Shown piece after piece: positions 15,901-22,283 of a stretch of DNA of 22,543 bases (its first letter is position 1; each line of letters opens with the position of its first letter). The notes below the pieces were generated by a model that was given only the letters and a program-made list of their open reading frames with translations, made no database searches and had not been told where the DNA came from. This stretch comes from JANQUM01 sp047630355 (GTDB lineage: Bacteria; Bacteroidota; Bacteroidia; Cytophagales; Spirosomataceae): NCBI GenBank assembly GCA_047630355.1, contig JBLHXN010000056.1:1-22543 (forward strand), written 5' to 3'. The position numbers and the translations under genes were made by a program.

Positions 15901-16283
15901 ATCAAGTCGTTGTACCACGGCCAGTCGTATTCTGTGTCAGACGCAGCGTGGATGCCCATGTAGCCGCCGCCTGCTTGAATATAACGTTCAAAGTCGGCTT
16001 GCTGCACGGGACTGAGTACATCACCGGTAGTACTTAAAAATACTACTACATTGTACTTTTTTAGATTTTCTTCGTTGAAATCGTCCGCGTTTTCGGTTAG
16101 GTCAACGCCAACTCCGGCTTGTTTTCCCCACCCTTGGAAGAAAGGCTTTCCGGCTTCAATAGATGAATGACGGAAGCCCATTGTCTTTGAAAAAATCAGG
16201 ACTCTTTTTTGTTGGGCAAAACTGCTCATTGTGGCCACCAGAGTCACTATTGTAACGACGGAAGCTATTTTAAAAAATTTCAT
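12930..16283 (-). CDS. Secreted ThuA - sugar dehydrogenase propeller - PKD - cytochrome c - CBM6-like fusion
   Basis: This is a 1117-residue exported multidomain protein. Order: Sec signal 1-23 (ending SFAQ); ThuA domain about 26-250, with MGIHAASD at 109-116 and HPLAWYHEFDGGKAFYTNYG near 202-221; a GSDH-type six-bladed propeller about 270-690 (FEPTELAVMPNGKVIFTERR, ECCHTGGSIDWDGNGNLFLS); a PKD domain about 693-780; a class I cytochrome c about 840-940, with heme motif C868-K-A-C871-H872 and likely axial M917; and a CBM6-like C-terminal region about 955-1117 ending LFGLTNIEF. The heme domain could take electrons from the propeller's quinone cofactor. ThuA domains are linked to trehalose and 3-keto-sugar metabolism. 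This arrangement is known, as a poorly characterised family, in Bacteroidota. The substrate is unknown. The gene stands alone, with spacers of 149 and 123 bases on either side. Confidence 0.92.
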   Translation of the reverse strand: MKFFKIASVVTIVTLVATMSSFAQQKRVLIFSKTMGFRHSSIEAGKPFFQGWGKQAGVGVDLTENADDFNEENLKKYNVVVFLSTTGDVLSPVQQADFERYIQAGGGYMGIHAASDTEYDWPWYNDLMGGYFASHPGAPDGNVQNGKMVVMDKNHPSTAHLPDNFEREDEFYDFKSLKKDKLNFLVRVDEDSYKQGKMGDFHPLAWYHEFDGGKAFYTNYGHTNETFTQPDMQKHLIGGLTWAMADKLNYANVTSKRAPEENRFVKTNLVKNLFEPTELAVMPNGKVIFTERRGALKVWNPTTNETTIAATIDVYDKFEYGLMGIGLDPKFEENNWVYLYYTPSTEEHKDQFLSRFKYDQSKNELVMDSEKVVLRFPAKRVECCHTGGSIDWDGNGNLFLSTGDDTNPFASDGYAPIDFQEGRAGWDALRSSGNTNDLRGKILRITPQNDGTYTIPEGNLFAEGTAKTRPEIYVMGCRNPYRIAVDKRSNYLYWGDVGPDAGKADPNRGPDGQVEFNQARKAGNYGWPMFVGNNDAYNSYDFATKTSGPKFDPDKPINNSPNNTGLTELPPTNRPLVWYGYGESKKFPLLEKGGANPMGGPVYYSGDHSGERKFPEYFDGKFFTYEWMRDWIILVDMDEEGNYTGMERFMPNTKFYHPMDMTFGKDGKLYLLEYGMNWFAQNEEAMLSVIEFNPGNRTPVVKVTSSVDAGASPLKVSFSSDGSMDYDDDKISYLWEFGNVDKKLKPLKTANPTVTFNKPGNYEVALTVTDSKGNSNRETTLLKVGNDIPEVSISVNGNKSFFFEEQPINYEVKVADKEDGSLVKGIKSEDVVVNINYLEGYDKTMIEQGHKSNVSFVAGKRLIEVNDCKACHNMEKKSIGPAYKDVATKYKKNSKNIDYLANKIIKGGGGVWGEQGMSAHPDLSKNDAKDMADYILSLNDIKKSEPVMAAYTPLLHKEKKDGAYLIQATYTDKGGKVIGPMTGTKTLALRSPVLKSTTYDTAKGAMKFDAPGVGEITVANDGGNIGFKDIDLTGIKTIMIGAFSNPAQTVGGKVEVRSGSVDGKLLGTATIPEMNMAPQKVELKNVMNKQEDLYFVFTNPNASGKPLFGLTNIEFRK

Positions 16284-16375
16284 AGTTAGGTTGTCTTCGA
16301 TTTAGAATTGTATGATTTAAATAATAGGTTAAACTTAAAGGTTTAAAATTAAGGATAAATGCACTAATTTAAACG

Positions 16376-16401
16376 AAAAAAGACCGACAAAATGCCGGTC
16401 T
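16376..16401 (-). terminator. Intrinsic terminator after rpoZ
   Basis: In minus-strand RNA AGACCGGC pairs with GUCGGUCU (seven Watson-Crick pairs and one G-U) around the loop AUUUU and is followed by a run of U residues. It lies about 30 bases past the rpoZ stop codon and ends the bamD-rpoZ transcript before the ThuA fusion gene. Confidence 0.85.
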
Positions 16402-16432
16402 CTCACTATTCTTTCAAGAAAATGCCTGTAAC

Positions 16433-16738
16433 TTATTCTGTTTCACGCTCACGGTATGCTACGCCACCGTCTAAAAATTCTTCAATTGAAACGCTCGTTG
16501 GTTTCGGCTGACGCTCGTAGAACTTTGAAATCTCTATTTGCTCACGGTTCTCAAATACTTCTTCAAGGTTGTCAACGTTAGATGCAAAATCAGCCAATTT
16601 TTGAGTAAGCTCTTCTTTTGTATCCTGAGCAATTTGCTTGGCACGCTGAGAAGCGATAAATACTGACTTGTAAATATTACCAGTTGCTGCTGACATCCTG
16701 TCAGTATCGCGGGTTATGATTGATGCGTTGATTGCCAT
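16433..16738 (-). CDS. rpoZ: RNA polymerase omega subunit, Bacteroidota type
   Basis: Omega is the small RNA polymerase subunit that aids folding and assembly of the beta-prime subunit. This 101-residue protein fits the Bacteroidota form: SIITRDTDRMSAATGNIYKSVFIASQRAKQIAQ at 6-38 corresponds to the conserved omega core (a T-x-N-x-Y-x-x-V-x-x-A-x-R-A-x-Q pattern). It is followed by a charged helical region and a C-terminal SVSIEEFLDGGVAYRERE. It follows bamD by 117 bases, an arrangement found in many Bacteroidota. It has its own -7 box at 16799-16806, so it may be transcribed both from there and from the bamD promoter. Confidence 0.9.
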   Translation of the reverse strand: MAINASIITRDTDRMSAATGNIYKSVFIASQRAKQIAQDTKEELTQKLADFASNVDNLEEVFENREQIEISKFYERQPKPTSVSIEEFLDGGVAYRERETE

Positions 16739-16798
16739 ATGCTATTGTTGTTGTTTTAAAATTATGACGATAATCCGGTAGGGATTCCATTCAGAATA

Positions 16799-16806
16799 CA
16801 AATATA
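16799..16806 (-). promoter_or_regulatory. -7 promoter box upstream of rpoZ
   Basis: On the minus strand this reads TATATTTG, a full match to TAnnTTTG, 60 bases before the rpoZ start and inside the bamD-rpoZ spacer. No TTTG is present at the ideal -33 distance. Confidence 0.45.
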
Positions 16807-16855
16807 CGGTTTTTTATTTTGAATTGATAAATTTGTTTATCTGTACGTTCCAAAC

Positions 16856-17758
16856 TTAATTTGTCGGTGCTACTTCTTTTGCTTTAGCGGTCTTTTCTTT
16901 AATTTCTAACTTCTGAGTATCTATCTTTTCTTGAAGTTCGTTCACTTCCTCCAAGCCTTCCTGAGCTGCTTCGTAAGCCTTAATAGCATCTTTCATGTAT
17001 TTACTGTTAGGAAACGCATCCACGAAGTCTTCATAAAACCTGAGTGCTTTTGTGAAACGCTCATTCTGGAGTTTGAAAATAGTGCTTTCTGCTAATTCTT
17101 GTTCCGAAACCAGCTGAATGAACATCAGTTCTTCCTTATAAGGAGAGTCAGGGAAGTCTTTCATGAAATTATCAATCGCAATAACCGCCGCTTTGTAATT
17201 GGCAATCGTAACGCCACTTGTTTCGTAATACTGTTTAGCTCGCTGATAATCTTTTCGTTCTAACCTGTTACGAAGGTCAATCAAATTCTGAGTACTTTTT
17301 GGTGCATATTCACTGTACGGAAACGTATTGATGAAAGTCTGCAAGGCATCAATCGCCGCTAAGGTACTCGTTTGATCTAAATCGTATTTTGGAGAATCCC
17401 GGAACATAGAATAGGCGTGCATATAGTAGGCTTCTTCCGCAAAAGGGCTGTTGGCGTACGTAGCGTAAAAATTCTTAAATAAGTAAGAACTCATTTGATA
17501 AAGACCCTGATAATAATTACAATATGCGTTGTAAAACTGAGTCTTCTCTGCGGTAGAATCACCTCTTAATAAAGGCGTGATTTCTTCAAATAATACACCT
17601 GCTCGGTAATAATCTTTAGATTCGTAGTAGTTAATAGCCGCTGCGTATTTCTCCTGCACGGTTCCGTTTTTTTGTAGCTTTGCTAACTTGCCAGAACATC
17701 CCGCAATCATTAAAATACCCGCTATAAAGACAGATAATCTTTTTATTTTATCATTCAT
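16856..17758 (-). CDS. bamD: Outer-membrane protein assembly lipoprotein BamD
   Basis: BamD is the essential lipoprotein of the BAM complex that folds barrel proteins into the outer membrane. The 300-residue protein begins with a lipoprotein signal peptide; the lipobox is IAGC with the lipidated cysteine at C21. The mature part is built of TPR-like helical pairs, including AINYYESKDYYRAGVLFEEI, EAYYMHAYSMFRDSPKYDLD, AIDALQTFINTFPYSEYA and AIDNFMKDFPDSPYKEEL. The P-x-S-x-Y/P-Y repeats are typical of BamD. The C-terminus is a Lys/Glu-rich coiled-coil-like tail (about 270-296). It is the first gene of the bamD-rpoZ unit and is divergent from the aminotransferase gene. The -7 box lies so close to the ATG that the mRNA may be nearly leaderless. 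Confidence 0.93.
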   Translation of the reverse strand: MNDKIKRLSVFIAGILMIAGCSGKLAKLQKNGTVQEKYAAAINYYESKDYYRAGVLFEEITPLLRGDSTAEKTQFYNAYCNYYQGLYQMSSYLFKNFYATYANSPFAEEAYYMHAYSMFRDSPKYDLDQTSTLAAIDALQTFINTFPYSEYAPKSTQNLIDLRNRLERKDYQRAKQYYETSGVTIANYKAAVIAIDNFMKDFPDSPYKEELMFIQLVSEQELAESTIFKLQNERFTKALRFYEDFVDAFPNSKYMKDAIKAYEAAQEGLEEVNELQEKIDTQKLEIKEKTAKAKEVAPTN

Positions 17759-17762
17759 AAGG

Positions 17763-17770
17763 CAAAATTA
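17763..17770 (-). promoter_or_regulatory. -7 promoter box for bamD, very close to its start codon
   Basis: On the minus strand this reads TAATTTTG, a full match to TAnnTTTG, ending four bases before the bamD ATG. With the usual distance the transcript would start at or next to the A of ATG. A TTC lies 20 bases upstream at the -33 position. Confidence 0.4.
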
Positions 17771-17810
17771 CTAAATGGTTACCGCATTCCGAACGTAAGG
17801 CAGCGGATAA

Positions 17811-17818
17811 TATTTTTG
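17811..17818 (+). promoter_or_regulatory. -7 promoter box for the class V aminotransferase gene
   Basis: TATTTTTG matches TAnnTTTG and lies 45 bases before the ATG at 17864. A TTC sits 21 bases upstream. It is divergent from the bamD box about 40 bases away. Confidence 0.42.
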
Positions 17819-17863
17819 TATTAACTTAATTTAAAGACCTTTGTGGTCATAAACACACTGGAA

Positions 17864-18925
17864 ATGCATAATTTTTATCCTGGTCCCTCAAAACTTTACC
17901 CGTATGTAAAGCATTGGCTATCCGAAATTTACGATTCGGGAATATTGTCAAAAAACCATCGAAGTGACGCTTTTATGCAACTTTGGGCAGATACAGACAG
18001 TAAATTACGAGATTCTTTAAGTATCCCCGATGGTTACGAAATATACGTAACTTCTTCTGCTACCGAATGCTGGAAAATCGTGAACCAGTCCCTTGTTTAT
18101 GGGAATACCACGTTTGTTTCCAATGGTGCTTTTGGAAAAAAGTGGGCGAATTATGCGATTAAAAATAACTCATTATCAAACCGAAAAGGCGTAAAAATTA
18201 CCGAGTCGGAGTTTGATGTGAACGCAGAACCACCGACCGAATTCCAGACCGAGCCGGATACGATTTGTCTCACACATAACGAAACTTCAAACGGGACTTA
18301 TTTGCCTGATGAATATTTAATTAAGATTAGAAAACAATACCCGAAAACCTTCATTGCTCTTGATGCTACTTCTTCAATGGCGGGAGTTTCACTCCCTTGG
18401 CAAACCGGCGACGTTTGGTTTGCCTCCGTGCAGAAATGCTTCGGTTTACCTTCTGGTTTGGCTATTTTGGTCGTTTCGCCAAAAGCCGTTGAACGAGCGG
18501 AAACCGTGAATGACGGAGTTTTTTACAACAGTTTTCTGAATATCCGGGCGAATTTCCTGAAAAACCAAACGCCTTATACACCCAATATTTTAGGAATTGC
18601 GTTGCTTAATAAGCAAGCAGGTTTCGTAGGAAATAATGAAATTATCGACGAAAAAATAAAAAGTCGAGCGGCTAATTTCTATCAATTCATTAAAACCCAA
18701 ACAGCCTTTGATCCATTAATTGAAACGGAGAAAGTGCAATCCCCGACTGTAATCACAATTCGAAGTAAAGAAACCGATGTCTTGAACGTGATTGAAGAAA
18801 TGAAAGCGAAAGGAATTACGCTCGGGAAAGGTTACGGTGAGTGGAAAAATGATACGTTTCGAGTCGCGAACTTTCCGGCAATTACTGATTCGGAGTTTGA
18901 ATACCTGATGAAAGCGTTGAATTAG
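17864..18925 (+). CDS. Class V aminotransferase, phosphoserine aminotransferase-like
   Basis: This 353-residue PLP enzyme is of the class V fold. The start region HNFYPGPSKLYPYV matches the G-PSK opening of SerC proteins. The middle has CLTHNETSNGTYLPDEY (139-150 region), like the HNETSTG motif of the actinobacterial/archaeal type of phosphoserine aminotransferase. D167 in ALDATSSMAG and the Schiff-base lysine K191 in SVQKCFGLPSGLA are the expected PLP contacts. The most likely role is conversion of 3-phosphohydroxypyruvate to phosphoserine in serine synthesis, but other class V aminotransferases (alanine-glyoxylate, for instance) look alike. I chose ATG 17864 over GTG 17843 because the family starts directly before HNF and the promoter spacing fits. 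No serA or serB neighbour is in the window. Its end is two bases from the end of holB on the other strand. Confidence 0.82.
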   Translation: MHNFYPGPSKLYPYVKHWLSEIYDSGILSKNHRSDAFMQLWADTDSKLRDSLSIPDGYEIYVTSSATECWKIVNQSLVYGNTTFVSNGAFGKKWANYAIKNNSLSNRKGVKITESEFDVNAEPPTEFQTEPDTICLTHNETSNGTYLPDEYLIKIRKQYPKTFIALDATSSMAGVSLPWQTGDVWFASVQKCFGLPSGLAILVVSPKAVERAETVNDGVFYNSFLNIRANFLKNQTPYTPNILGIALLNKQAGFVGNNEIIDEKIKSRAANFYQFIKTQTAFDPLIETEKVQSPTVITIRSKETDVLNVIEEMKAKGITLGKGYGEWKNDTFRVANFPAITDSEFEYLMKALN

Positions 18926-18927
18926 AG

Positions 18928-20031
18928 TTACTTTTTTAGCAATCCGGCAAGTGTTAGTGATAAGTCGAGGAAGATGATTTTTGCCCGTCCGTTTCGGGCG
19001 ATGTGATAACTCGCTTCGCCAAAAAGGGTTGTTATCTTTTCAAAATTTCTGAAGTTCAATGCCCGGCTAAATCGTTGGACAAATACGAGTTCATCGCCCA
19101 CCAATCGTACTAAGCCTTCACTTCCCTGTGCGTACAAAAACAATTCCCGAAAAATGGTTAGTCCGTACTCGAAATAGTTCTTCTGTTGTTCCTTAGTTCT
19201 TTTATCGAAATCGTTTGCCATCAAAACCAATTCGTCCAACTTTGCGGCGTAGCACCTACGCATCCATTCTGCAAATAGTTCGTGATTTTCGGGCGTGTCG
19301 CTTTCGAGAATGCTAAGTGCACTTCGTAAGTTATTTTGAGCTAAAAATGATGCTTGCTTTGCTTGCTCGGCGGTAATTGTGAGATTCCTTAGTAAGTGAG
19401 ATTCGATGTCTTCGTCCGTAAAATCTGGCACCCAAACTCGCTGCGTACGAGATATGATAGTGGTGAGTAATTGTTCGGTAGAATTAGTGACGAGCAGAAA
19501 AATGGTTTGCTCCGGCGGCTCTTCGAGTACTTTTAACAGAGCGTTTGCAGTGGCGGTATGTAAAGATTCTGCTTGCCAAATCAGCACAATTTTATAGCCA
19601 CCTTCGTAAGATTTCATGGATAAATCCTGAATCAATAACCGGGCTTCTTCCACCGGAATATTACCTTGTTTTACGTCAATGGCTTCCAGCCAATCCGATA
19701 AATTTCCGAAAGGGTTTGACTGAACAAAGCTACGCCATTGCTCAATAAAATTAGTGGATAAAACTTTTTTTCCTCCGGCGGTCGGGTAGATATACTTTAC
19801 GTCTGGATGAGCAACTTTGCTCATTTTTACGCAGGAAGAGCACGCTCCGCAAGAATCCGTCGGTTGCCGGTTTTGGCAGTTTAAATAAGTGGCTAACGCT
19901 AACGCAATCGCCAAGTTACCGTTCCCTTCATGCCCGTGAATTAACTGAGCGTGGGCAAAGTGGTTGCTCTCTACCGCTTTTATAAGCGAAGATTTGAGGG
20001 GTTGAAGTCCGGGTATTTCAGAAAACTGCAT
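18928..20031 (-). CDS. holB: DNA polymerase III subunit delta prime
   Basis: The delta-prime subunit is the stator of the clamp loader that places the sliding clamp on DNA. The 367-residue protein has the AAA+ fold with a degenerate Walker A loop, GHEGNGN at 33-39: the lysine is replaced by Asn, so it should not hydrolyse ATP. Four zinc-binding cysteines follow (C52, C61, C64, C67; DSCGACSSCVKM), then ALLKVLEEPP and the sensor 1 region FLLVTNSTEQLL. The sensor motif usually written SRC reads SRT here (ISRTQRVWVP). Absence of catalytic residues is normal for delta prime. It is the last gene of a three-gene operon and overlaps the upstream GlmU-family gene by 14 bases, indicating translational coupling. 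Confidence 0.92.
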   Translation of the reverse strand: MQFSEIPGLQPLKSSLIKAVESNHFAHAQLIHGHEGNGNLAIALALATYLNCQNRQPTDSCGACSSCVKMSKVAHPDVKYIYPTAGGKKVLSTNFIEQWRSFVQSNPFGNLSDWLEAIDVKQGNIPVEEARLLIQDLSMKSYEGGYKIVLIWQAESLHTATANALLKVLEEPPEQTIFLLVTNSTEQLLTTIISRTQRVWVPDFTDEDIESHLLRNLTITAEQAKQASFLAQNNLRSALSILESDTPENHELFAEWMRRCYAAKLDELVLMANDFDKRTKEQQKNYFEYGLTIFRELFLYAQGSEGLVRLVGDELVFVQRFSRALNFRNFEKITTLFGEASYHIARNGRAKIIFLDLSLTLAGLLKK

Positions 20032-21199
20032 GTTTTTCTTTTTTCTGTGTTTCTATCCACCTCAAAATCTCAAGCTCGTCTTCCGAAAGAGACAAGTTAC
20101 GCCGCCCCATAGTAGTGTTTATTACGTCAATGGCTTTATCGAAGCGGTAATCCTGATAACCTTCGGCTTTGCCACCCCACGAAAAAGAAGGGATGAATTT
20201 TTCTTGAAATCCGCTTCCAAAAACATTACTGCAAAGTCCGACTACCGTGCCGGTATTAAACATCGTGCTGATACCCGCTTTGGTGTAATCCCCCATGAAC
20301 GTTCCGCAAAAAAGCTCGCCAGTTGAAGTTATTTCCCCCAGATTATAATCGTAGAGTTTTACTTCCTTGTAGTCGTTTTTAAGGTTAGAATTGTTAGTGT
20401 TAGCTCCCAAATTGCACCATTCACCAATTACGGAATTTCCCAGAAAACCGTCGTGAGCTTTGTTGGAATAACCCATAAAGATAGAATTGCCAACTTCACC
20501 ACCGACCCGACTCACGGGACCAAGCGTAACGTTCGGGCGTATTTTTGCTCCAAAAGCTACTATGCTATTTTCGCCAATTGCTGCTGGGCCAATTATTAAA
20601 CATCCTTCTTGTAAAACGGCGTTTTTGCCGATATAAACCGAGCCATTTTCGGCGTTAATGATGGCAGCTTTAATATCAGCACCTTGTTCCACAAATACGT
20701 TTCCGGGATTATAAATACGGGTAAAAGGGTCGCTGATTTTTTGACTTTCACGCCCTGCGGTCAAACGCTTGAAGTCAACCTCGATTTGAGCGGCGTTCAG
20801 TAGAAACAAGTCGGGTAATCTACGAATAATCGAAACTTCGCCTTTAAAATGCTTTTTCTTGAATTGCTGATAGTCGAAGTTAAAGCTCAGTTTTTGTGCC
20901 GTTTTTACGGCAATATACTCGTCTTCTTGCGTTAATACCTCGCCCTCACGTAGTTCGTTAACCGCTTGCCAGATACTTTCGTCGGGAAGTACAGACGCAT
21001 TTATGTAAAGTGAAGAGTTCTCAACTACTTTGAATTTTTTCTGTAAGTATTGTTCGGTAAGAAAGCCAATTTTGTTTTTTGTAAAACGTTGCCACTTCTC
21101 AATAATCGTTTCGATGCCAATGCGTAATTCTCCAACCGAGCGGTTGAGCGTCAACGGCTTCAATTGATTTCGGTAAACCGAATCATCAAATAATATCAT
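20018..21199 (-). CDS. GlmU-family protein with left-handed beta-helix (putative sugar-nucleotidyltransferase)
   Basis: This 393-residue protein has an N-terminal region starting MILFDDSVYRNQLKPLTLNR, like a degraded nucleotidyltransferase domain without the usual GxGTRL loop. The C-terminal part shows hexapeptide repeats of a left-handed beta-helix (AAIINAENGSVYIGKNAVLQEGCLIIG, NSIVAFGAKIRPNVTLGP, GNSVIGEWCNLGANTNNSN). Proteins of this form are annotated in Bacteroidota as GlmU family or putative glucose-1-phosphate nucleotidyltransferases. The repeat domain resembles acetyltransferase domains, and the NNSNLKNDY/TKAGIST segments are like the GlmU acetyl-CoA site region. No activity is established by sequence alone. 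It starts four bases after the oxygenase stop codon and overlaps holB by 14 bases, so all three are cotranscribed. Confidence 0.78.
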   Translation of the reverse strand: MILFDDSVYRNQLKPLTLNRSVGELRIGIETIIEKWQRFTKNKIGFLTEQYLQKKFKVVENSSLYINASVLPDESIWQAVNELREGEVLTQEDEYIAVKTAQKLSFNFDYQQFKKKHFKGEVSIIRRLPDLFLLNAAQIEVDFKRLTAGRESQKISDPFTRIYNPGNVFVEQGADIKAAIINAENGSVYIGKNAVLQEGCLIIGPAAIGENSIVAFGAKIRPNVTLGPVSRVGGEVGNSIFMGYSNKAHDGFLGNSVIGEWCNLGANTNNSNLKNDYKEVKLYDYNLGEITSTGELFCGTFMGDYTKAGISTMFNTGTVVGLCSNVFGSGFQEKFIPSFSWGGKAEGYQDYRFDKAIDVINTTMGRRNLSLSEDELEILRWIETQKKEKHAVF

Positions 21200-21203
21200 A
21201 GAG

Positions 21204-22157
21204 TTATTTTTTGAGCCCTAATTCACGAAGTCGTTCGTCCAGAAATTCTCCGGCGGTCATGTCAACGTAGACCTTTGGGTTGTCAGCACTGACGCAAGAG
21301 TCCAGACACGTTAAGTCCATTTCGGGACGTGGGTGCATGAAAAAAGGAATGGAGAATCGCGAAAATTTCATCTTTTCACGGGATGGATTTACCACTCGAT
21401 GAATCGTAGATCTTAAATGATGGTTTGTCAACCTGTCGAGCATATCGCCCACGTTGATGATAATCTGATCTGGTAGAGCAGTTACTGCAATCCATTTTCC
21501 GTCCATTCGGAGTACTTCCAAACCTTCGGCGGATGCTCCCATTAATAAGGTAATGAGGTTAATATCTCCGTGAGCAGCGGCTCGAACGGCGTCTGACGGA
21601 AGAGAATCAGGGTTTTCAATCGGGAAATAGTGCAACGCCCGTAAAATGCTGTCTCCTTTGTAAACTTTTTCTTCAAAATAGCCTTCGGGGAGGTTCAAGA
21701 ATAAAGCAATTGCCCGAAGTAAGATTTTGCCCGTTTCTTCAAAAGTGCGATAAGTTTCCACCGTGAATTTTTCAAAATCAGGTAATTCGTCTGGAAAGAT
21801 ATTTGAGAACATATCTTCACGAGGTTCTGGCTGACCAACGTGATAAAATTCCTTTAAATCAGGTCTTGAATGACCTTTTGCGGTTTCTTTTCCTTTTCCA
21901 ATGTAACCTCGCTGTCCGGATACATCTTCAAGTTCATACTTTTTCTTTAGCTCATCGTCCTGATAAAAGAACTGCTTGGCAACTTCGTACAAGTTGGCTC
22001 GAAGTTCTTCCGTGAGGCCGTGGTTTTTAATTGCCACAAAGCCGATATTAGTAAACGCCGTACCAAGATCCTGCACAAACTTACCTTTCAATTCAGGGTT
22101 CTCTGATTTGAAATCTGCTAAGTCTAACGATGGGATTTTATCTAATAAAGCACTCAT
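21204..22157 (-). CDS. Isopenicillin N synthase-like Fe(II)/2-oxoglutarate oxygenase
   Basis: This is a 317-residue oxygenase of the isopenicillin N synthase/flavanone hydroxylase family. The N-terminal DIOX_N region (IPSLDLADF, GFVAIKNHGL) is typical. The iron site is H196-x-D198 (AAAHGDINLITLL) with H253 (LRSTIHRVVNP), and the RxS motif for the co-substrate is R267-x-S269 (SRFSIPFF), so the catalytic residues are complete. NVGDMLDRLTNHHLRSTIHR is the common family signature. Bacteroidota contain several such enzymes of unknown substrate; there is no peptide synthetase or other antibiotic gene here, so a beta-lactam role is not supported. It is the first gene of the operon with the GlmU-family gene and holB. 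The region 22158-22283 upstream has a near-match -7 box (TATATTCG at 22197-22204) and repeated 14-mers. Confidence 0.88.
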   Translation of the reverse strand: MSALLDKIPSLDLADFKSENPELKGKFVQDLGTAFTNIGFVAIKNHGLTEELRANLYEVAKQFFYQDDELKKKYELEDVSGQRGYIGKGKETAKGHSRPDLKEFYHVGQPEPREDMFSNIFPDELPDFEKFTVETYRTFEETGKILLRAIALFLNLPEGYFEEKVYKGDSILRALHYFPIENPDSLPSDAVRAAAHGDINLITLLMGASAEGLEVLRMDGKWIAVTALPDQIIINVGDMLDRLTNHHLRSTIHRVVNPSREKMKFSRFSIPFFMHPRPEMDLTCLDSCVSADNPKVYVDMTAGEFLDERLRELGLKK

Positions 22158-22164
22158 GTGTTAC

Positions 22165-22275
22165 AGTTTTGAATGTTTAGTTATTAGCTTCTAAAACGAA
22201 TATAATTAGTACGTTAGTGCAATATGTAAAGTTTTGAACGCTTAATTCTATTTCTAAAACCAAGCATTCAAAACT
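22165..22275. repeat. Imperfect direct and inverted repeats between the FKBP gene and the oxygenase gene
   Basis: AGTTTTGAATGTTT (22165-22178) recurs as AGTTTTGAACGCTT (22230-22243), each followed by TCTAAAAC and then AA two or three bases on. The second copy also pairs with AAGCATTCAAAACT (22262-22275) to form a 14-bp stem with one wobble in minus-strand RNA and an 18-base loop. The stem may end the FKBP transcript, although no T-run follows. The spacer holds no gene. Confidence 0.55.
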
Positions 22276-22283
22276 CTAAAAAC

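Noticed and set aside
16284..16432. coaBC downstream of rpoZ as in many Bacteroidota
   Set aside because: The spacer holds only a terminator; the gene order breaks here and the ThuA fusion follows.
21204..22157. Beta-lactam biosynthesis by an isopenicillin N synthase
   Set aside because: The family is broad and there is no ACV synthetase or other antibiotic gene nearby.
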